NCBI RefSeq assembly: GCF_001692325.1
Contig: NZ_LXKN01000046.1
Location: forward strand, 310,001-374,000
DNA from: Rhizobium sp. AC27/96
GTDB taxonomy: Bacteria; Pseudomonadota; Alphaproteobacteria; Rhizobiales; Rhizobiaceae
Reading direction: 5' to 3'
Length of the DNA: 64,000 nucleotides
A program made the position numbers and the translations under genes. Shown here piece after piece: positions 8,260-17,358 of the stretch (positions within the stretch are counted from its first letter, which is position 1; every line of letters begins with the position of its first letter). Under the pieces are notes generated by a model, which was given only the letters and a program-made list of their open reading frames with translations, was not told the DNA's origin and did no database searches.

Positions 8260-9861
8260 TCAATTCACCCTCGAAATAAAACCCATGCGTGAAACGACGG
8301 CGACCATGCCGACTAAGCCGACAATCAACCAAAAGTATGTTTTCCGGGCCTTATCATCAACACGCGATACAGTTGCACCACTCAAGGTGGTGTCGATAAA
8401 CCCTTGCTGGTTATAATCAATTCCCGAAAGCACACGCCCGTGTGGATCGACGAAGGCGGAGATGCCGGTATTGGCGCTGCGAATCAGAGGAAGCCCCTGC
8501 TCCACCGCCCTCACCCTTGCCTGGAGGAAATGCTGGTAGGGGCCCGGCGTATCGCCAAACCAGCCATCATTCGTCACGTTCAGGATCGCATCCGCCTGCC
8601 GAATCTCCGAGGTCATCTCGTTCGGGAAAATGATCTCGTAGCAAATCAGGGGGTAGAACTTGATACCGTCAGGCATGGTCAGCAGCTGCCGCCGCGTGGC
8701 TGCGGAAAATCCGCCCGGCAGTTCCACCACATTGTCGATGCCGAGATAGCTCAGAATATGTTCAAACGGCACATATTCGCCGAAGGGCACAAGATGGGTC
8801 TTGTCGGATGCGCCGATGATCTGGCCCCGGCCATCGATGACATAGATCGAATTGTAGTAGCGGGGATCGACACCCGGACCCATGTCCTCGACGCGAACAG
8901 CGCCGGTGATCAGGATCTGGTCATCATCAAGCTGATCGGCGATGCGGGCGAGTGCGTCCCTGTTGTCGGTCAGGATGAACGGCACGGCCGTTTCAGGCCA
9001 GACGATGATATCAGGGCGCTTGCCGCCATTTGCGGGCGGCTGCACGGAGAGCGCCAGATGCTTGTCGAAAATGGCGTTGCGGTCGGCGGCCGTATCCATC
9101 TTCGTCTCCTGGTCGATGGACGGCTGGACGATGCGAATGACGGGCGTTGCCTTGCCTTCGACAGGCGGGGCGGCCGGCAGGTTCAGCGCATAATAGCCAT
9201 AACCGACATGGGCGGCAGCGATGATGATCGCAAGACCAATCCCCGGCACCCGTCCCTGGCGCGTGCCGAGCAGGGCCGGCGCCGCAAAGACGAAGACGGC
9301 GAGCACGGTGACGCCGAGCACGCCGATCAGATGCGCCGACTGCATCATCAGCGGTATGGGCATGGCGCCGTAGCCGATGGCATTCCAGGGGAAGCCGGTG
9401 AAGAGGAAGCTCCGCACCCATTCCAGCAGCCCGAAGCTGAAGGCAAGTGCCGCGATGCGCCCCATGCCGTCGGACCACAGGATCCGGGCAAGAACAGTCG
9501 CCACGCCATAGAAGACGGCGAGAAAGGCCGGCAGGCCGAGGATCGCCAACGGCAATGCCCAGGCAAACTCGTCGGCATCGATCAGCAGCGCATGGCCGAG
9601 CCACCACAGGCCGGCGACGAAATAGCCGAAGCCAAACAGCCAGCCGGTGAAAAAGGCCGGCCATAGCCGACCGAGAAAGCCGCTGTCGGGACCGGCGGCG
9701 ACACCATCAAGCAGCCATACGAGCAGCGTGAAGGAAATGAACATTGCCGCAAAGAAACCGAAGGGCGGCAGTGCAAGTACACCGACCGCGCCCGCCAAAA
9801 TCGCAAGCAACGCGCGTTTGAAACCCCAGACGAGGATCACCCTGCCCGAAAGCCATTCCAT
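8260..9861 (-). CDS. lnt: Apolipoprotein N-acyltransferase
   Basis: Inner-membrane enzyme that adds the third acyl chain to lipoproteins. About the first 230 residues hold the membrane segments; the periplasmic nitrilase-like domain follows. The catalytic triad is recognisable as Glu in IVWPETAVPF, Lys in DKTHLVPFGEY and Cys in YPLICYEIIFP. There are 533 residues, normal length. In S. meliloti this gene was named actA for acid tolerance. The lipoprotein signal peptidase lspA is also in this window, about 26 kb away. Confidence 0.95.
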   Translation of the reverse strand: MEWLSGRVILVWGFKRALLAILAGAVGVLALPPFGFFAAMFISFTLLVWLLDGVAAGPDSGFLGRLWPAFFTGWLFGFGYFVAGLWWLGHALLIDADEFAWALPLAILGLPAFLAVFYGVATVLARILWSDGMGRIAALAFSFGLLEWVRSFLFTGFPWNAIGYGAMPIPLMMQSAHLIGVLGVTVLAVFVFAAPALLGTRQGRVPGIGLAIIIAAAHVGYGYYALNLPAAPPVEGKATPVIRIVQPSIDQETKMDTAADRNAIFDKHLALSVQPPANGGKRPDIIVWPETAVPFILTDNRDALARIADQLDDDQILITGAVRVEDMGPGVDPRYYNSIYVIDGRGQIIGASDKTHLVPFGEYVPFEHILSYLGIDNVVELPGGFSAATRRQLLTMPDGIKFYPLICYEIIFPNEMTSEIRQADAILNVTNDGWFGDTPGPYQHFLQARVRAVEQGLPLIRSANTGISAFVDPHGRVLSGIDYNQQGFIDTTLSGATVSRVDDKARKTYFWLIVGLVGMVAVVSRMGFISRVN

Positions 9862-9939
9862 ACGCCCGCTCCGTTCAACTGCGAATCAACTGGCCGCAGT
9901 CTTTCAAAAAAGCAGCGATTTGTCCCGCTGAAGCGCAGT

Positions 9940-11097
9940 TTATTGGCTGGCGGCGTTGCGTTCGCTCGAAGTTTCTTCGGCAATTGCTTCCGGCGACGGC
10001 AGGCCGCGCTCGGATAGACCGGCATCGCCGTCTGCCTTTGACGGCCGCCGACGGACAGCATGCCGCTTGCGGGTGATGCGCACCCGCTTGATGCGGCGCG
10101 GATCGGCATCGAGAATATGAAACTCGAAGCCCGGCAACGCCTGCACGAGTTCGCCACGCACCGGGATGCGGCCAAGCGCGGAGAAGATCAGACCGCCAAG
10201 TGTGTCGACTTCATCCACCTGCTCCATGACGTCGAAATCCGGACCGATCGCCGCGGCGATCTCTTCCAGCTCGACACGAGCATCGGCAACGAAGACGTCT
10301 TCGGAGACGCGCTTGAACATGACTTCATCGTCGTCATGCTCGTCATCGATATCGCCAACGACCATTTCGACGATGTCTTCGTGCGAGGCCAGGCCGTCGG
10401 TTCCACCATACTCGTCGATGACCAAGGCCATCTGCGTGCGGTTGACCTGCATGCGGCGCAGGAGATCGGAGGCTAGCATGGAGGGCGGCACGAACAGGAT
10501 CTTGCGGATGATACCGGCTTCCGCCAGGGTCTTTTGCAGATCGACACGAGAAAGATCGAAATTCGGCTTGGCGGAGCGCGGCGCCTTTTCAGTCGTCGCG
10601 GCTGTTGCGGCCTTGGCGGTGCCGCTGCGGCGCTTGTTGCGCGCCTGCTTGGCGACATAGGACAGGAGGTCGCGGATATGCACCATGCCGCGCGGATCAT
10701 CCAGCGTGTCGGCATAGACGGGCATGCGCGAACGGCCGCTTTCCTCGAACAGGATCATCAGCTCGCCGATGGTGATGTTCTGGTCCACCGCCTCGATATC
10801 GGCGCGCGGCACCATGACGTCCTCGACGCGCACCTCGCGGAAGCGCAGGATATTGTGGAGCATCGCCCGTTCGTCGGGAGAAAAGGCATCGTCGCCGGTG
10901 GCGTTGGTCATCAACGCGTCGGCGAGATCCTCGCGCAGCCGCGTGGCATCCTGTGCCGGGCGGAGAATGCGCGCAGCGCGCGCCCAGAATGAAGATTGGG
11001 ACCGCTTGCCGCTGCTACTACTGCCAACCTCGTCGGAGGAGGCCGCATCGGCGCTGTCTTTGGCCTCGGGGGCCGTTCTTGTCGTAAAGTCGCTCAT
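9940..11097 (-). CDS. CorC/TlyC-type CBS-domain protein
   Basis: Soluble protein of 385 residues resembling YbeX/CorC. After a charged, serine-rich N-terminus comes VEDVMVPRADIEAVD, which opens the first CBS domain; a second CBS segment includes MALVIDEYGGTDGLASHEDIVEMVVGDI, and the C-terminal transporter-associated domain follows to about residue 350. A low-complexity Ala/Lys/Thr linker (near 165-190) splits the CBS pair, an oddity compared with E. coli. The order phoH-ybeY-corC-lnt is the classic ybeZYX-lnt block. The biochemical role is debated: ribosome maturation or Mg/Co efflux. Confidence 0.9.
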   Translation of the reverse strand: MSDFTTRTAPEAKDSADAASSDEVGSSSSGKRSQSSFWARAARILRPAQDATRLREDLADALMTNATGDDAFSPDERAMLHNILRFREVRVEDVMVPRADIEAVDQNITIGELMILFEESGRSRMPVYADTLDDPRGMVHIRDLLSYVAKQARNKRRSGTAKAATAATTEKAPRSAKPNFDLSRVDLQKTLAEAGIIRKILFVPPSMLASDLLRRMQVNRTQMALVIDEYGGTDGLASHEDIVEMVVGDIDDEHDDDEVMFKRVSEDVFVADARVELEEIAAAIGPDFDVMEQVDEVDTLGGLIFSALGRIPVRGELVQALPGFEFHILDADPRRIKRVRITRKRHAVRRRPSKADGDAGLSERGLPSPEAIAEETSSERNAASQ

Positions 11098-11122
11098 TGT
11101 TCCTGGTCAGACAGGGTTCAAG

Positions 11123-11629
11123 TCAAATGGGATCTTGTCCCGCGTAGGGATCAGATAGGCCAAGACCAGCCAAAATGCGAGTCTCCAGCCCCTCCATTCT
11201 TTCGGCTTCGCTATTATTCATATGGTCGTAGCCGAAGAGATGCAAGAAACCATGCACCATCAAATGGGTCAAATGGTCGTCAAAACTCTTCTCGAGGTCC
11301 ACTGCCTCGCGCTCCACCGTCTCCCTGGCGATGATGATATCGCCGAGCATCGGGCCGGGCTTGCCGCCGGGTTCCAGCGGAAAGGCGGGGAAGGACAGCA
11401 CATTCGTCGCCTTGTCCTGCGAGCGCCATTCCGCGTTTATCTCGCGGATGGAGTCATCGTCGGTAAAAACCAAGGACAATTCGGGCGCCGCTTTCGGAAA
11501 GGGCTGTTTCTCATGTTTCTTGAGATAGGCCGCAGCCTCGCCGAGCACGCGCTCGGCAAGGGCCTGCAAGTCGGCTTCGGAGGGCCAATCGCCCTCCTCC
11601 ACGCTGATCTGTATATCGAGTTCCGCCAT
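11123..11629 (-). CDS. ybeY: Endoribonuclease YbeY, rRNA maturation factor
   Basis: Zinc-dependent single-strand RNase that matures the 3' end of 16S rRNA and takes part in ribosome quality control. The metal site HLMVHGFLHLFGYDH matches the HGxLHLxGYDH family motif. The protein has 168 residues. It lies 18 bases after phoH and just before the corC-like gene, as in most bacteria. Confidence 0.95.
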   Translation of the reverse strand: MAELDIQISVEEGDWPSEADLQALAERVLGEAAAYLKKHEKQPFPKAAPELSLVFTDDDSIREINAEWRSQDKATNVLSFPAFPLEPGGKPGPMLGDIIIARETVEREAVDLEKSFDDHLTHLMVHGFLHLFGYDHMNNSEAERMEGLETRILAGLGLSDPYAGQDPI

Positions 11630-11647
11630 GAGCTTTGAGACCGCAGA

Positions 11648-12700
11648 TCAGATCTGCGGGTCGTTTTCCTCGCCCGGGGCGGGATACATCGAGTCGTAAG
11701 CCCGGACGATGCGCCCCACAAGCGGGTGACGGACGACATCCGTATCCTTGAAGCGGACGATGGTGATGCCCTCGACGCCGTTCAGCAGCTGCAGCGCCTC
11801 CACCAGGCCGGACTTGACGCCACGCGGCAAGTCGATCTGGCTCGGATCGCCCGTGATGATCATCCGCGAATTTTCGCCGAGACGAGTCAGAAACATCTTC
11901 ATCTGCATGGATGTCGTGTTCTGCGCCTCATCGAGGATGACGGCGGCATTGGCGAGCGTACGGCCACGCATGAAGGCGAGCGGCGCGATCTCGATGACGC
12001 CCGCAGTGATCGCGCGTTCGACCTTGTCGCCCGGCATCATGTCGTAAAGCGCGTCATAAAGCGGACGGAGATAGGGATCGACCTTTTCCTTCATGTCGCC
12101 GGGCAGGAAGCCCAGGCGCTCGCCGGCTTCGACAGCGGGGCGCGAGAGGATGATCTTCTCGACGGCGCCGCGCTCCAGAAGCTGGGCGGCATGCGCAACG
12201 GCGAGGTAGGTCTTGCCGGTACCGGCCGGACCGACGCCGAAGACCATCTCGGAGCGCTCCAGCGCCCGCATATAGGCGTCCTGCGTCGGCGTGCGAGCAA
12301 TGATCGTCTTCTTGCGCGTCGAAATCTGCGCCATCGTCAACTTGGCTTTTCTCTCCATGGTCGGCAGTGTCAATTGGTCGTCGGCGGCAACCGCCATGCG
12401 GATTGCCCCTTCCACGTCGGAAGGTTCTACATTGCCGCCTTTTTGCAGCTTGTCATAGAGATAATCGAGCGTGCGGCGCGCCTGGTTGGTGGCCGGCACA
12501 TCGCCCGTGATGACCACGGAGTTTCCGCGGGCGCGGGCATCGATGCCGAGACGCTCTTCCAGCAGCTTCAAGTTCTGATCGAACTGCCCGAAAAGCTCGC
12601 TGGCGAACCGATTGTTCTCGAACGTCAGGATGAAGTGATTGGCGTCGCTCGCGGTGCGGGGCTGGCGCGATGAAGAAGAAACCAATTCCTGTCCGTTCAA
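11648..12700 (-). CDS. PhoH-family ATPase (YbeZ)
   Basis: P-loop ATPase with a predicted RNA-related role and known partnership with YbeY. Walker A is GVGPAGTGKTYLA, Walker B is AVILDEAQN, and SRMIITGDPSQIDLP is the sensor motif. The N-terminal 100 residues form the KH-like region of the family. There are 350 residues, normal. It is transcribed with ybeY, corC and lnt downstream, and miaB just upstream. Confidence 0.93.
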   Translation of the reverse strand: MNGQELVSSSSRQPRTASDANHFILTFENNRFASELFGQFDQNLKLLEERLGIDARARGNSVVITGDVPATNQARRTLDYLYDKLQKGGNVEPSDVEGAIRMAVAADDQLTLPTMERKAKLTMAQISTRKKTIIARTPTQDAYMRALERSEMVFGVGPAGTGKTYLAVAHAAQLLERGAVEKIILSRPAVEAGERLGFLPGDMKEKVDPYLRPLYDALYDMMPGDKVERAITAGVIEIAPLAFMRGRTLANAAVILDEAQNTTSMQMKMFLTRLGENSRMIITGDPSQIDLPRGVKSGLVEALQLLNGVEGITIVRFKDTDVVRHPLVGRIVRAYDSMYPAPGEENDPQI

Positions 12701-12730
12701 GCGGTGTGGCTCCTTTTGCCCGTCCGGAAC

Positions 12731-14143
12731 CTAGAGCAGCTCAGCAAAAAGGCTGTTGGTGCTGGTCCCGGTGATTCGTACGTTAATAATGTCACCGATT
12801 TGCGATGCTTTTGCATCAACATTCACAGATTGCAGCCAGGGAGAGCGTCCAATCAACTGACCGGGCATGCGACCCGGCTTTTCCAGGAGGATATCCACAA
12901 CCTTGCCCACGCAAGTGTCGGCAAAAGCATGCTGCTGCTTCAACAGCAGGGCCTGCAATCGTTCCAGCCGTTCCGCCTTGATCTCTTCGGCCACCTGGTC
13001 CTTCAAGTCAGCGCCGGGCGTGCCCGGACGCGTCGAATATTTGAACGAGAAGGCCTGTGCATAATTCACCTCCTCGACCAGTCTCAATGTATCCTCAAAA
13101 TCCTGATCTGTCTCCCCCGGGAAGCCGACGATGAAATCGCCAGAGAGCGCAATATCCGGCCGTGCAGCGCGGATCTTTGCGATCAGTGCCAGATATTCGA
13201 CAGCTGTGTGCCGGCGGTTCATTGCCTTGAGGATGCGGTCCGAACCGGACTGAACAGGCAGGTGCAGATAGGGCATCAGTGTGCGGAGATCGCGATGCGC
13301 GTCGATCAGCCGATCGTCCATGTCGCGCGGATGGCTGGTCGTGTAGCGCAGCCGCGCAAGGCCGGGTATCTCCGCCAGCCGATAGAGCAGATCACCGAGG
13401 CTCCAGGCTTCGCCCTTGGGACCGGCGCCATGCCAGGCATTGACGTTCTGGCCGAGCAGCGTGATTTCGCGCACGCCGCCATCCACAAGTTTCTCGGCCT
13501 CTTCGACGATCTGGGCGACCGGACGGGAGACTTCGGAACCACGCGTATAGGGCACCACGCAGAAGGTACAGAACTTGTCGCATCCTTCCTGCACCGTCAG
13601 GAAGGCGGTGACGCCACGGGCGCGGATCTTCGCCTTCTCGGCAATGGGCAGATGCTGAAACTTGTCTTCGATCGCATATTCGGTGTCGACGACGCGGTGG
13701 CCTTCCTTGGCGCGGCGAAGCGCATCCGGCAGGCGGTGATAGGTCTGCGGGCCGATGACGACATCGACGGCGGGCGCGCGGCGAAGGATTTCCTCGCCTT
13801 CGGCCTGCGCGACGCAACCGGTAACGCCGATCATCATCTCGCGTCCGTCGGCAGCCTTGCGCTTTTTCATGTCGCGCAGGCGGCCAAGCGCGGAATAGAC
13901 CTTTTCAGCCGCCTTCTCGCGGATATGACAGGTGTTCAGCAGGACGAGATCGGCCTCTTCCATATCCTCGGTCGGCTCATAGCCGTCGCGGGCAAGCGCA
14001 TCGCTCATCCGCGTGGAGTCATAGACGTTCATCTGACAGCCGTAGGTCTTGATGAAAACCTTGCGGCTGTTGGAGCCATCGCGGAGGCCGAGCTGCAATG
14101 CAGGGGTCGCCGGGGCGTCGAGGGTCAAGCTGTCCTTGGTCAT
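12731..14143 (-). CDS. miaB: tRNA-2-methylthio-N6-dimethylallyladenosine synthase
   Basis: Radical SAM methylthiotransferase that modifies A37 of tRNAs reading U-starting codons. The N-terminal UPF0004 domain begins with TYGCQMNVYDSTRM, whose Cys with two later Cys holds the auxiliary [4Fe-4S] cluster. The radical SAM motif is CDKFCTFCVVPYTRG, and a TRAM domain closes the protein. The 470 residues are typical. The next gene, phoH, begins 30 bases after its stop, so coupling to ribosome-maturation genes is likely. Confidence 0.95.
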   Translation of the reverse strand: MTKDSLTLDAPATPALQLGLRDGSNSRKVFIKTYGCQMNVYDSTRMSDALARDGYEPTEDMEEADLVLLNTCHIREKAAEKVYSALGRLRDMKKRKAADGREMMIGVTGCVAQAEGEEILRRAPAVDVVIGPQTYHRLPDALRRAKEGHRVVDTEYAIEDKFQHLPIAEKAKIRARGVTAFLTVQEGCDKFCTFCVVPYTRGSEVSRPVAQIVEEAEKLVDGGVREITLLGQNVNAWHGAGPKGEAWSLGDLLYRLAEIPGLARLRYTTSHPRDMDDRLIDAHRDLRTLMPYLHLPVQSGSDRILKAMNRRHTAVEYLALIAKIRAARPDIALSGDFIVGFPGETDQDFEDTLRLVEEVNYAQAFSFKYSTRPGTPGADLKDQVAEEIKAERLERLQALLLKQQHAFADTCVGKVVDILLEKPGRMPGQLIGRSPWLQSVNVDAKASQIGDIINVRITGTSTNSLFAELL

Positions 14144-14203
14144 GGCCGCTATGTAGTGACTTTTGCTGGCGGAGAAAATGAAAAAGTTGAAACGACCTGG
14201 AAA

Positions 14204-14998
14204 TCAGGCGATCTCGCGGCCGAGCAGCCGGCTGGCGAGCATATTGCGGATGCGCCGCGCGATGGTGGCGCTGACTTGCTTGCGGTTGGAGCCGGCCCGA
14301 TAGTCCAGCGCTTCGCCGAAGCAGACATCGACGTCGATCGCGCCGCAGGCGACGATATCCTTCAGGTGCGGCACCAGTTCGATATCGCCGGGCCACGCCG
14401 CGATCGGGCGGTAATAACGGCCCATGGCCACACCGTGAATGCGGGTATAGGCAACCGCGACGGGCTGCACATGCACGACGGCATCCGGCGTTTTCGGCAG
14501 TGCGGCCGCGGCCGCGCCGAACAGCGAGGACTTGACCTCGAGCAGGCGATTGCCGTCGGAGGTCGTCCCTTCCGGGAACAGCACCATGATTTCGCCAGCG
14601 GCCATGCGCTCGGCGATCTCGTTCACCTGGTCGCCGGTCTTCTGCTTCTGCTGGCGCTCGATGAAGACGCTCTTTTGCCATTGCGCGAAGAGGCCGAAGA
14701 TCGGCCAGTCCCGCACCTCGGATTTGGCGATGAAGGCGACATCGGCAACCGCCGACAGCACGAGAATGTCGAGCCAGGAAGAATGGTTCGAGGCGAGCAT
14801 CAAGGGCCTGTCAGCCTCAAGCTTGCCGACGACATGAATGCGCACGCCAAGCCAATAGCAGACGATGCGATGCCAGTAGCGCGGCAGGTATCGCCTGAGT
14901 TTCCAGTCGAAGCGCAGGCAAAGGAGCTGCAGCGGCACCAGCGCAAGGCTGACGACACAGATGACAATGGCGGCACAGCCGACGCGCAGCCAGGTCAT
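14204..14998 (-). CDS. olsA: Lyso-ornithine-lipid O-acyltransferase, OlsA-like
   Basis: Membrane-associated acyltransferase of the PlsC family. An N-terminal membrane helix is followed by NHSSWLD (HX4D catalytic motif, near residue 75) and FPEGTTSDG (acceptor-binding motif). The location between miaB and a fur-type gene is, as I recall, that of S. meliloti olsA, which adds the ester-linked acyl chain of ornithine lipid; the partner gene olsB is also in this window. The ATG at 14998 is chosen because the codon before it is TTG and AGGAG lies about 11 bases upstream. A general 1-acylglycerol-3-phosphate acyltransferase is the alternative. Confidence 0.75.
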   Translation of the reverse strand: MTWLRVGCAAIVICVVSLALVPLQLLCLRFDWKLRRYLPRYWHRIVCYWLGVRIHVVGKLEADRPLMLASNHSSWLDILVLSAVADVAFIAKSEVRDWPIFGLFAQWQKSVFIERQQKQKTGDQVNEIAERMAAGEIMVLFPEGTTSDGNRLLEVKSSLFGAAAAALPKTPDAVVHVQPVAVAYTRIHGVAMGRYYRPIAAWPGDIELVPHLKDIVACGAIDVDVCFGEALDYRAGSNRKQVSATIARRIRNMLASRLLGREIA

Positions 14999-15031
14999 CA
15001 ACTCATTCGCTCCTGCACGACAGCCTTCACC

Positions 15032-15460
15032 TCAACCTTCGTCCTTCTTCAGCGGGATGCCGTAAAGCTCCAGCCTGTGGTCGACGAGTTTGAAGCCGTG
15101 TTCGCGGGCTATACGCTCCTGCAGCGCCTCGATCTCCGGCGAATGAAATTCGATGACTTCACCGCTCTTCAGATCAATCAGGTGATCATGATGCTCTTCC
15201 GGCACCGTTTCGTAGCGGGAGCGGCCATCGCGGAAATCGTGGCGGGCGAGCAGCCCGGCATCCTCGAACAGCTTGACGGTGCGATAGACGGTCGAGATCG
15301 AGATCTTCGCGTCCACCAGCACGGAACGCCTGTAGAGCTCCTCGACATCCGGGTGATCCTCCGATGTCTCGATAATGCGCGCGATGACCCGACGCTGCTC
15401 GGTCATGCGCATGCCACGCTCGGCGCAAAGCTCCTCAAGGGATTTTACGGCATCATCCAT
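15032..15460 (-). CDS. mur: Fur-family metal regulator, Fur/Mur type
   Basis: Metal-sensing repressor of 142 residues. The winged helix covers about residues 1-85 (ISISTVYRTVKLFEDAGL is the recognition region), and the dimerisation domain starts at EEHHDHLIDLKSGEVIEF. In classical Fur the last stretch carries a CxxC zinc site; here those positions are not cysteines. That fits rhizobial Mur proteins, which respond to manganese, rather than iron-sensing Fur. The only Cys is near residue 12. The stop lies 33 bases before olsA and the start 38 bases after rimI. The symbol is a best guess between fur and mur. Confidence 0.75.
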   Translation of the reverse strand: MDDAVKSLEELCAERGMRMTEQRRVIARIIETSEDHPDVEELYRRSVLVDAKISISTVYRTVKLFEDAGLLARHDFRDGRSRYETVPEEHHDHLIDLKSGEVIEFHSPEIEALQERIAREHGFKLVDHRLELYGIPLKKDEG

Positions 15461-15498
15461 CGATTGCTGTCTTCGGTCTATTGGACTGTGACAACGGA

Positions 15499-15993
15499 CT
15501 AGCGAAGAACGCGCCGCATGACAAGCGCCGTCGACTTTGTACCATTGTCGTTGACGTAATAGGCCTTGCGCTCGCCGACCGTCTCGAAACCAAGCTTGCG
15601 GTAGAGGCCGAGCGCCGGCTGGTTGCCGCCGTCAACCTCCAGAAACATGGTTTCGCCGCCGCGATTGCCGGCCTCACGGAGGGCCGCCTGCATCAACCGC
15701 CAGCCGAGGCCCGAGCGGCCAAGCTTGGCGTTGACGGCGATCGTCAGGATTTCGGCCTCGCCCGCCACATGCCTTGCCAGCACGAAGCCGGGAAGCGCCT
15801 TTTTCAGGATCGCATTGGTCTGGCGGGCGACGAAGCCGAAGGTCGTCTCCTGCGAGAGAAGATCCTGAAATTCACTTTCGTCCCAGACGCGGGAGAACCT
15901 TTCGCCGTGCAGGAGCGCCACCTCGACGCAATCCTTCAGCTCCATGGGGATGATTTCGTATTCGGCTTTCAAGGTGAGATAGGATTCGAGCAT
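15499..15993 (-). CDS. rimI: Ribosomal protein S18-alanine N-acetyltransferase
   Basis: GNAT-family acetyltransferase of 164 residues. The acetyl-CoA loop is visible in VNAKLGRSGLGWRLMQ, and LEVDGGNQPALGLYRKLGF is the conserved C-terminal half. Its start is two bases after the tsaB stop, and tsaB-rimI is a widespread pair. By family it acetylates the N-terminal Ala of ribosomal protein S18. Rhizobial members may have other N-terminal substrates. Confidence 0.88.
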   Translation of the reverse strand: MLESYLTLKAEYEIIPMELKDCVEVALLHGERFSRVWDESEFQDLLSQETTFGFVARQTNAILKKALPGFVLARHVAGEAEILTIAVNAKLGRSGLGWRLMQAALREAGNRGGETMFLEVDGGNQPALGLYRKLGFETVGERKAYYVNDNGTKSTALVMRRVLR

Positions 15994-15995
15994 TT

Positions 15996-16652
15996 CTATT
16001 GCCTGGCAACTGCGTATCCGGCCTGCGGTCTGGCATCGGGTCCGCGAAGATAAAGCGGCTTCGGCTTTTCGCTGACAGGTTTGGCAGCGCCCAGCCGGGC
16101 GATGACGGCAATCGGAAATGCGTCTGGCCGCTCCGCTGGCGGCGCGTCGCTCAACCGGGCGACGGCGGTTCCGGTGACGATACCATCGAAAGCGCCGGCA
16201 ATTATCCGCGCCTCGTCGATCGTCACGGCCCGCGCCTCGTCCAGCGGGTCGCCATTGGCGTCGAAGCCCTGGAGATAGATCTCCTCGCGCTTCGCGTCGA
16301 TGGCGGCCAGAACCGGCTTGCCAGGATTCTGATCTCGTGCGGTCGCTGCCATGACCTCGAGGGTCGTAACACCAACCGCGGGAACATTGAGGGAGAGTGC
16401 AAAACCGCGTGCGGCTGCAACGCCGATGCGGATGCCGGTGAAGGAACCGGGACCGACGGTCACGACCACACGTTCGACTGCCGAGAGCGCTGTACCGGCT
16501 TTCGCCAGCGCCTCGTCGACCACGTGCATCAAATGCTCGGCATGTCCCCGCCCGATCGTTTCCGTGACCTCCCCCATCACAGAATCACTGCCGCTATCAT
16601 ACACTGCGGCAGCGCAATCCACACCTGCCGTGTCGAGCGCCAGTACGATCAT
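15996..16652 (-). CDS. tsaB: tRNA threonylcarbamoyladenosine protein TsaB
   Basis: Actin-like protein that pairs with TsaD and TsaE to build t6A37 on ANN-decoding tRNAs. The N-terminal ALDTAGVDCAAAV and VVTVGPGSFTGIRIGVAAARG are hallmarks of the family. There are 218 residues. It lacks the metal-binding motif of TsaD, as expected for the non-catalytic partner. The gene lies between an Nfu gene and rimI on the same strand. Confidence 0.93.
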   Translation of the reverse strand: MIVLALDTAGVDCAAAVYDSGSDSVMGEVTETIGRGHAEHLMHVVDEALAKAGTALSAVERVVVTVGPGSFTGIRIGVAAARGFALSLNVPAVGVTTLEVMAATARDQNPGKPVLAAIDAKREEIYLQGFDANGDPLDEARAVTIDEARIIAGAFDGIVTGTAVARLSDAPPAERPDAFPIAVIARLGAAKPVSEKPKPLYLRGPDARPQAGYAVARQ

Positions 16653-16676
16653 GTCAACTTATCCGAAACGTCTGGA

Positions 16677-17243
16677 TTAAACGGCTTCGACTTCCTGCAC
16701 TTCCGGCACGAAATGGCGCAGCAGGTTCTGCACGCCGTGCTTCAACGTCGCTGTCGAAGACGGGCAACCGGCGCAGGATCCCTTCATATTGAGGTAGACT
16801 TTGCCGTCGCGGAAGCCGCGGAAGGTGATGTCGCCGCCATCCTGGGCAACGGCCGGGCGCACGCGCGTATCGAGCAATTCCTTGATGGTGAGCACGATCG
16901 CCTCGTCACCCTCATCGAAGAATTCGCCGCCGGCATCCTGCACCTCGGACAGAACCGAAGCGGAGCCCATGACGGGCTTGCCGGACATGAAATGCTCCAT
17001 GATCGAGCCGAGAATGGCGGGCTTCAGGTGCTGCCATTCCTGTTCTTCCTTGGAGACGGAAATGAAATCGTAGCCGAAATAGACGCCGGTGACGCCGGGA
17101 ATCTCGAAGAGACGGGCCGCAAGCGGGGAAGCCTCAGCTTCGTCGGCGCTGCGGAACTCGGCCGTACCGGTTTCCATCACCACTTTGCCCGGCAGGAACT
17201 TCAAGGTCGCGGGGTTCGGCGTCGCTTCGGTCTGAATGAACAT
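16677..17243 (-). CDS. NifU-like iron-sulphur scaffold/carrier (Nfu type)
   Basis: Fe-S cluster carrier. The N-terminal Nfu_N domain starts with MFIQTEATPNPATLKFLPG, and the C-terminal NifU domain carries the CxxC cluster ligand in GSCAGCPSSTATLKHGV. The start at 17243 is preferred to the ATG four codons earlier because the conserved family start is MFIQTE and GGAG lies 6 bases upstream of it. There are 188 residues. It may supply clusters to the radical SAM enzymes nearby (MiaB, HemW), which is inference. Confidence 0.92.
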   Translation of the reverse strand: MFIQTEATPNPATLKFLPGKVVMETGTAEFRSADEAEASPLAARLFEIPGVTGVYFGYDFISVSKEEQEWQHLKPAILGSIMEHFMSGKPVMGSASVLSEVQDAGGEFFDEGDEAIVLTIKELLDTRVRPAVAQDGGDITFRGFRDGKVYLNMKGSCAGCPSSTATLKHGVQNLLRHFVPEVQEVEAV

Positions 17244-17358
17244 CTTGATCTCCATGCGGCGGGCAAAACCCGGTCCCGACTTTAGAATACTTCAAAAGAA
17301 GATAGGCTTTTTGGCCAGTTTATTCAAGAGAGTGTTTCTCAAGAAATCGTCTGGCGCA

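Noticed and set aside
12704..15502. A 932-codon open frame on the plus strand opposite miaB, olsA and the Fur-family gene
   Set aside because: It runs antisense to genes with clear motifs, and its translation is low-complexity His/Arg/Asp-rich sequence of the kind produced by GC-rich antisense frames.
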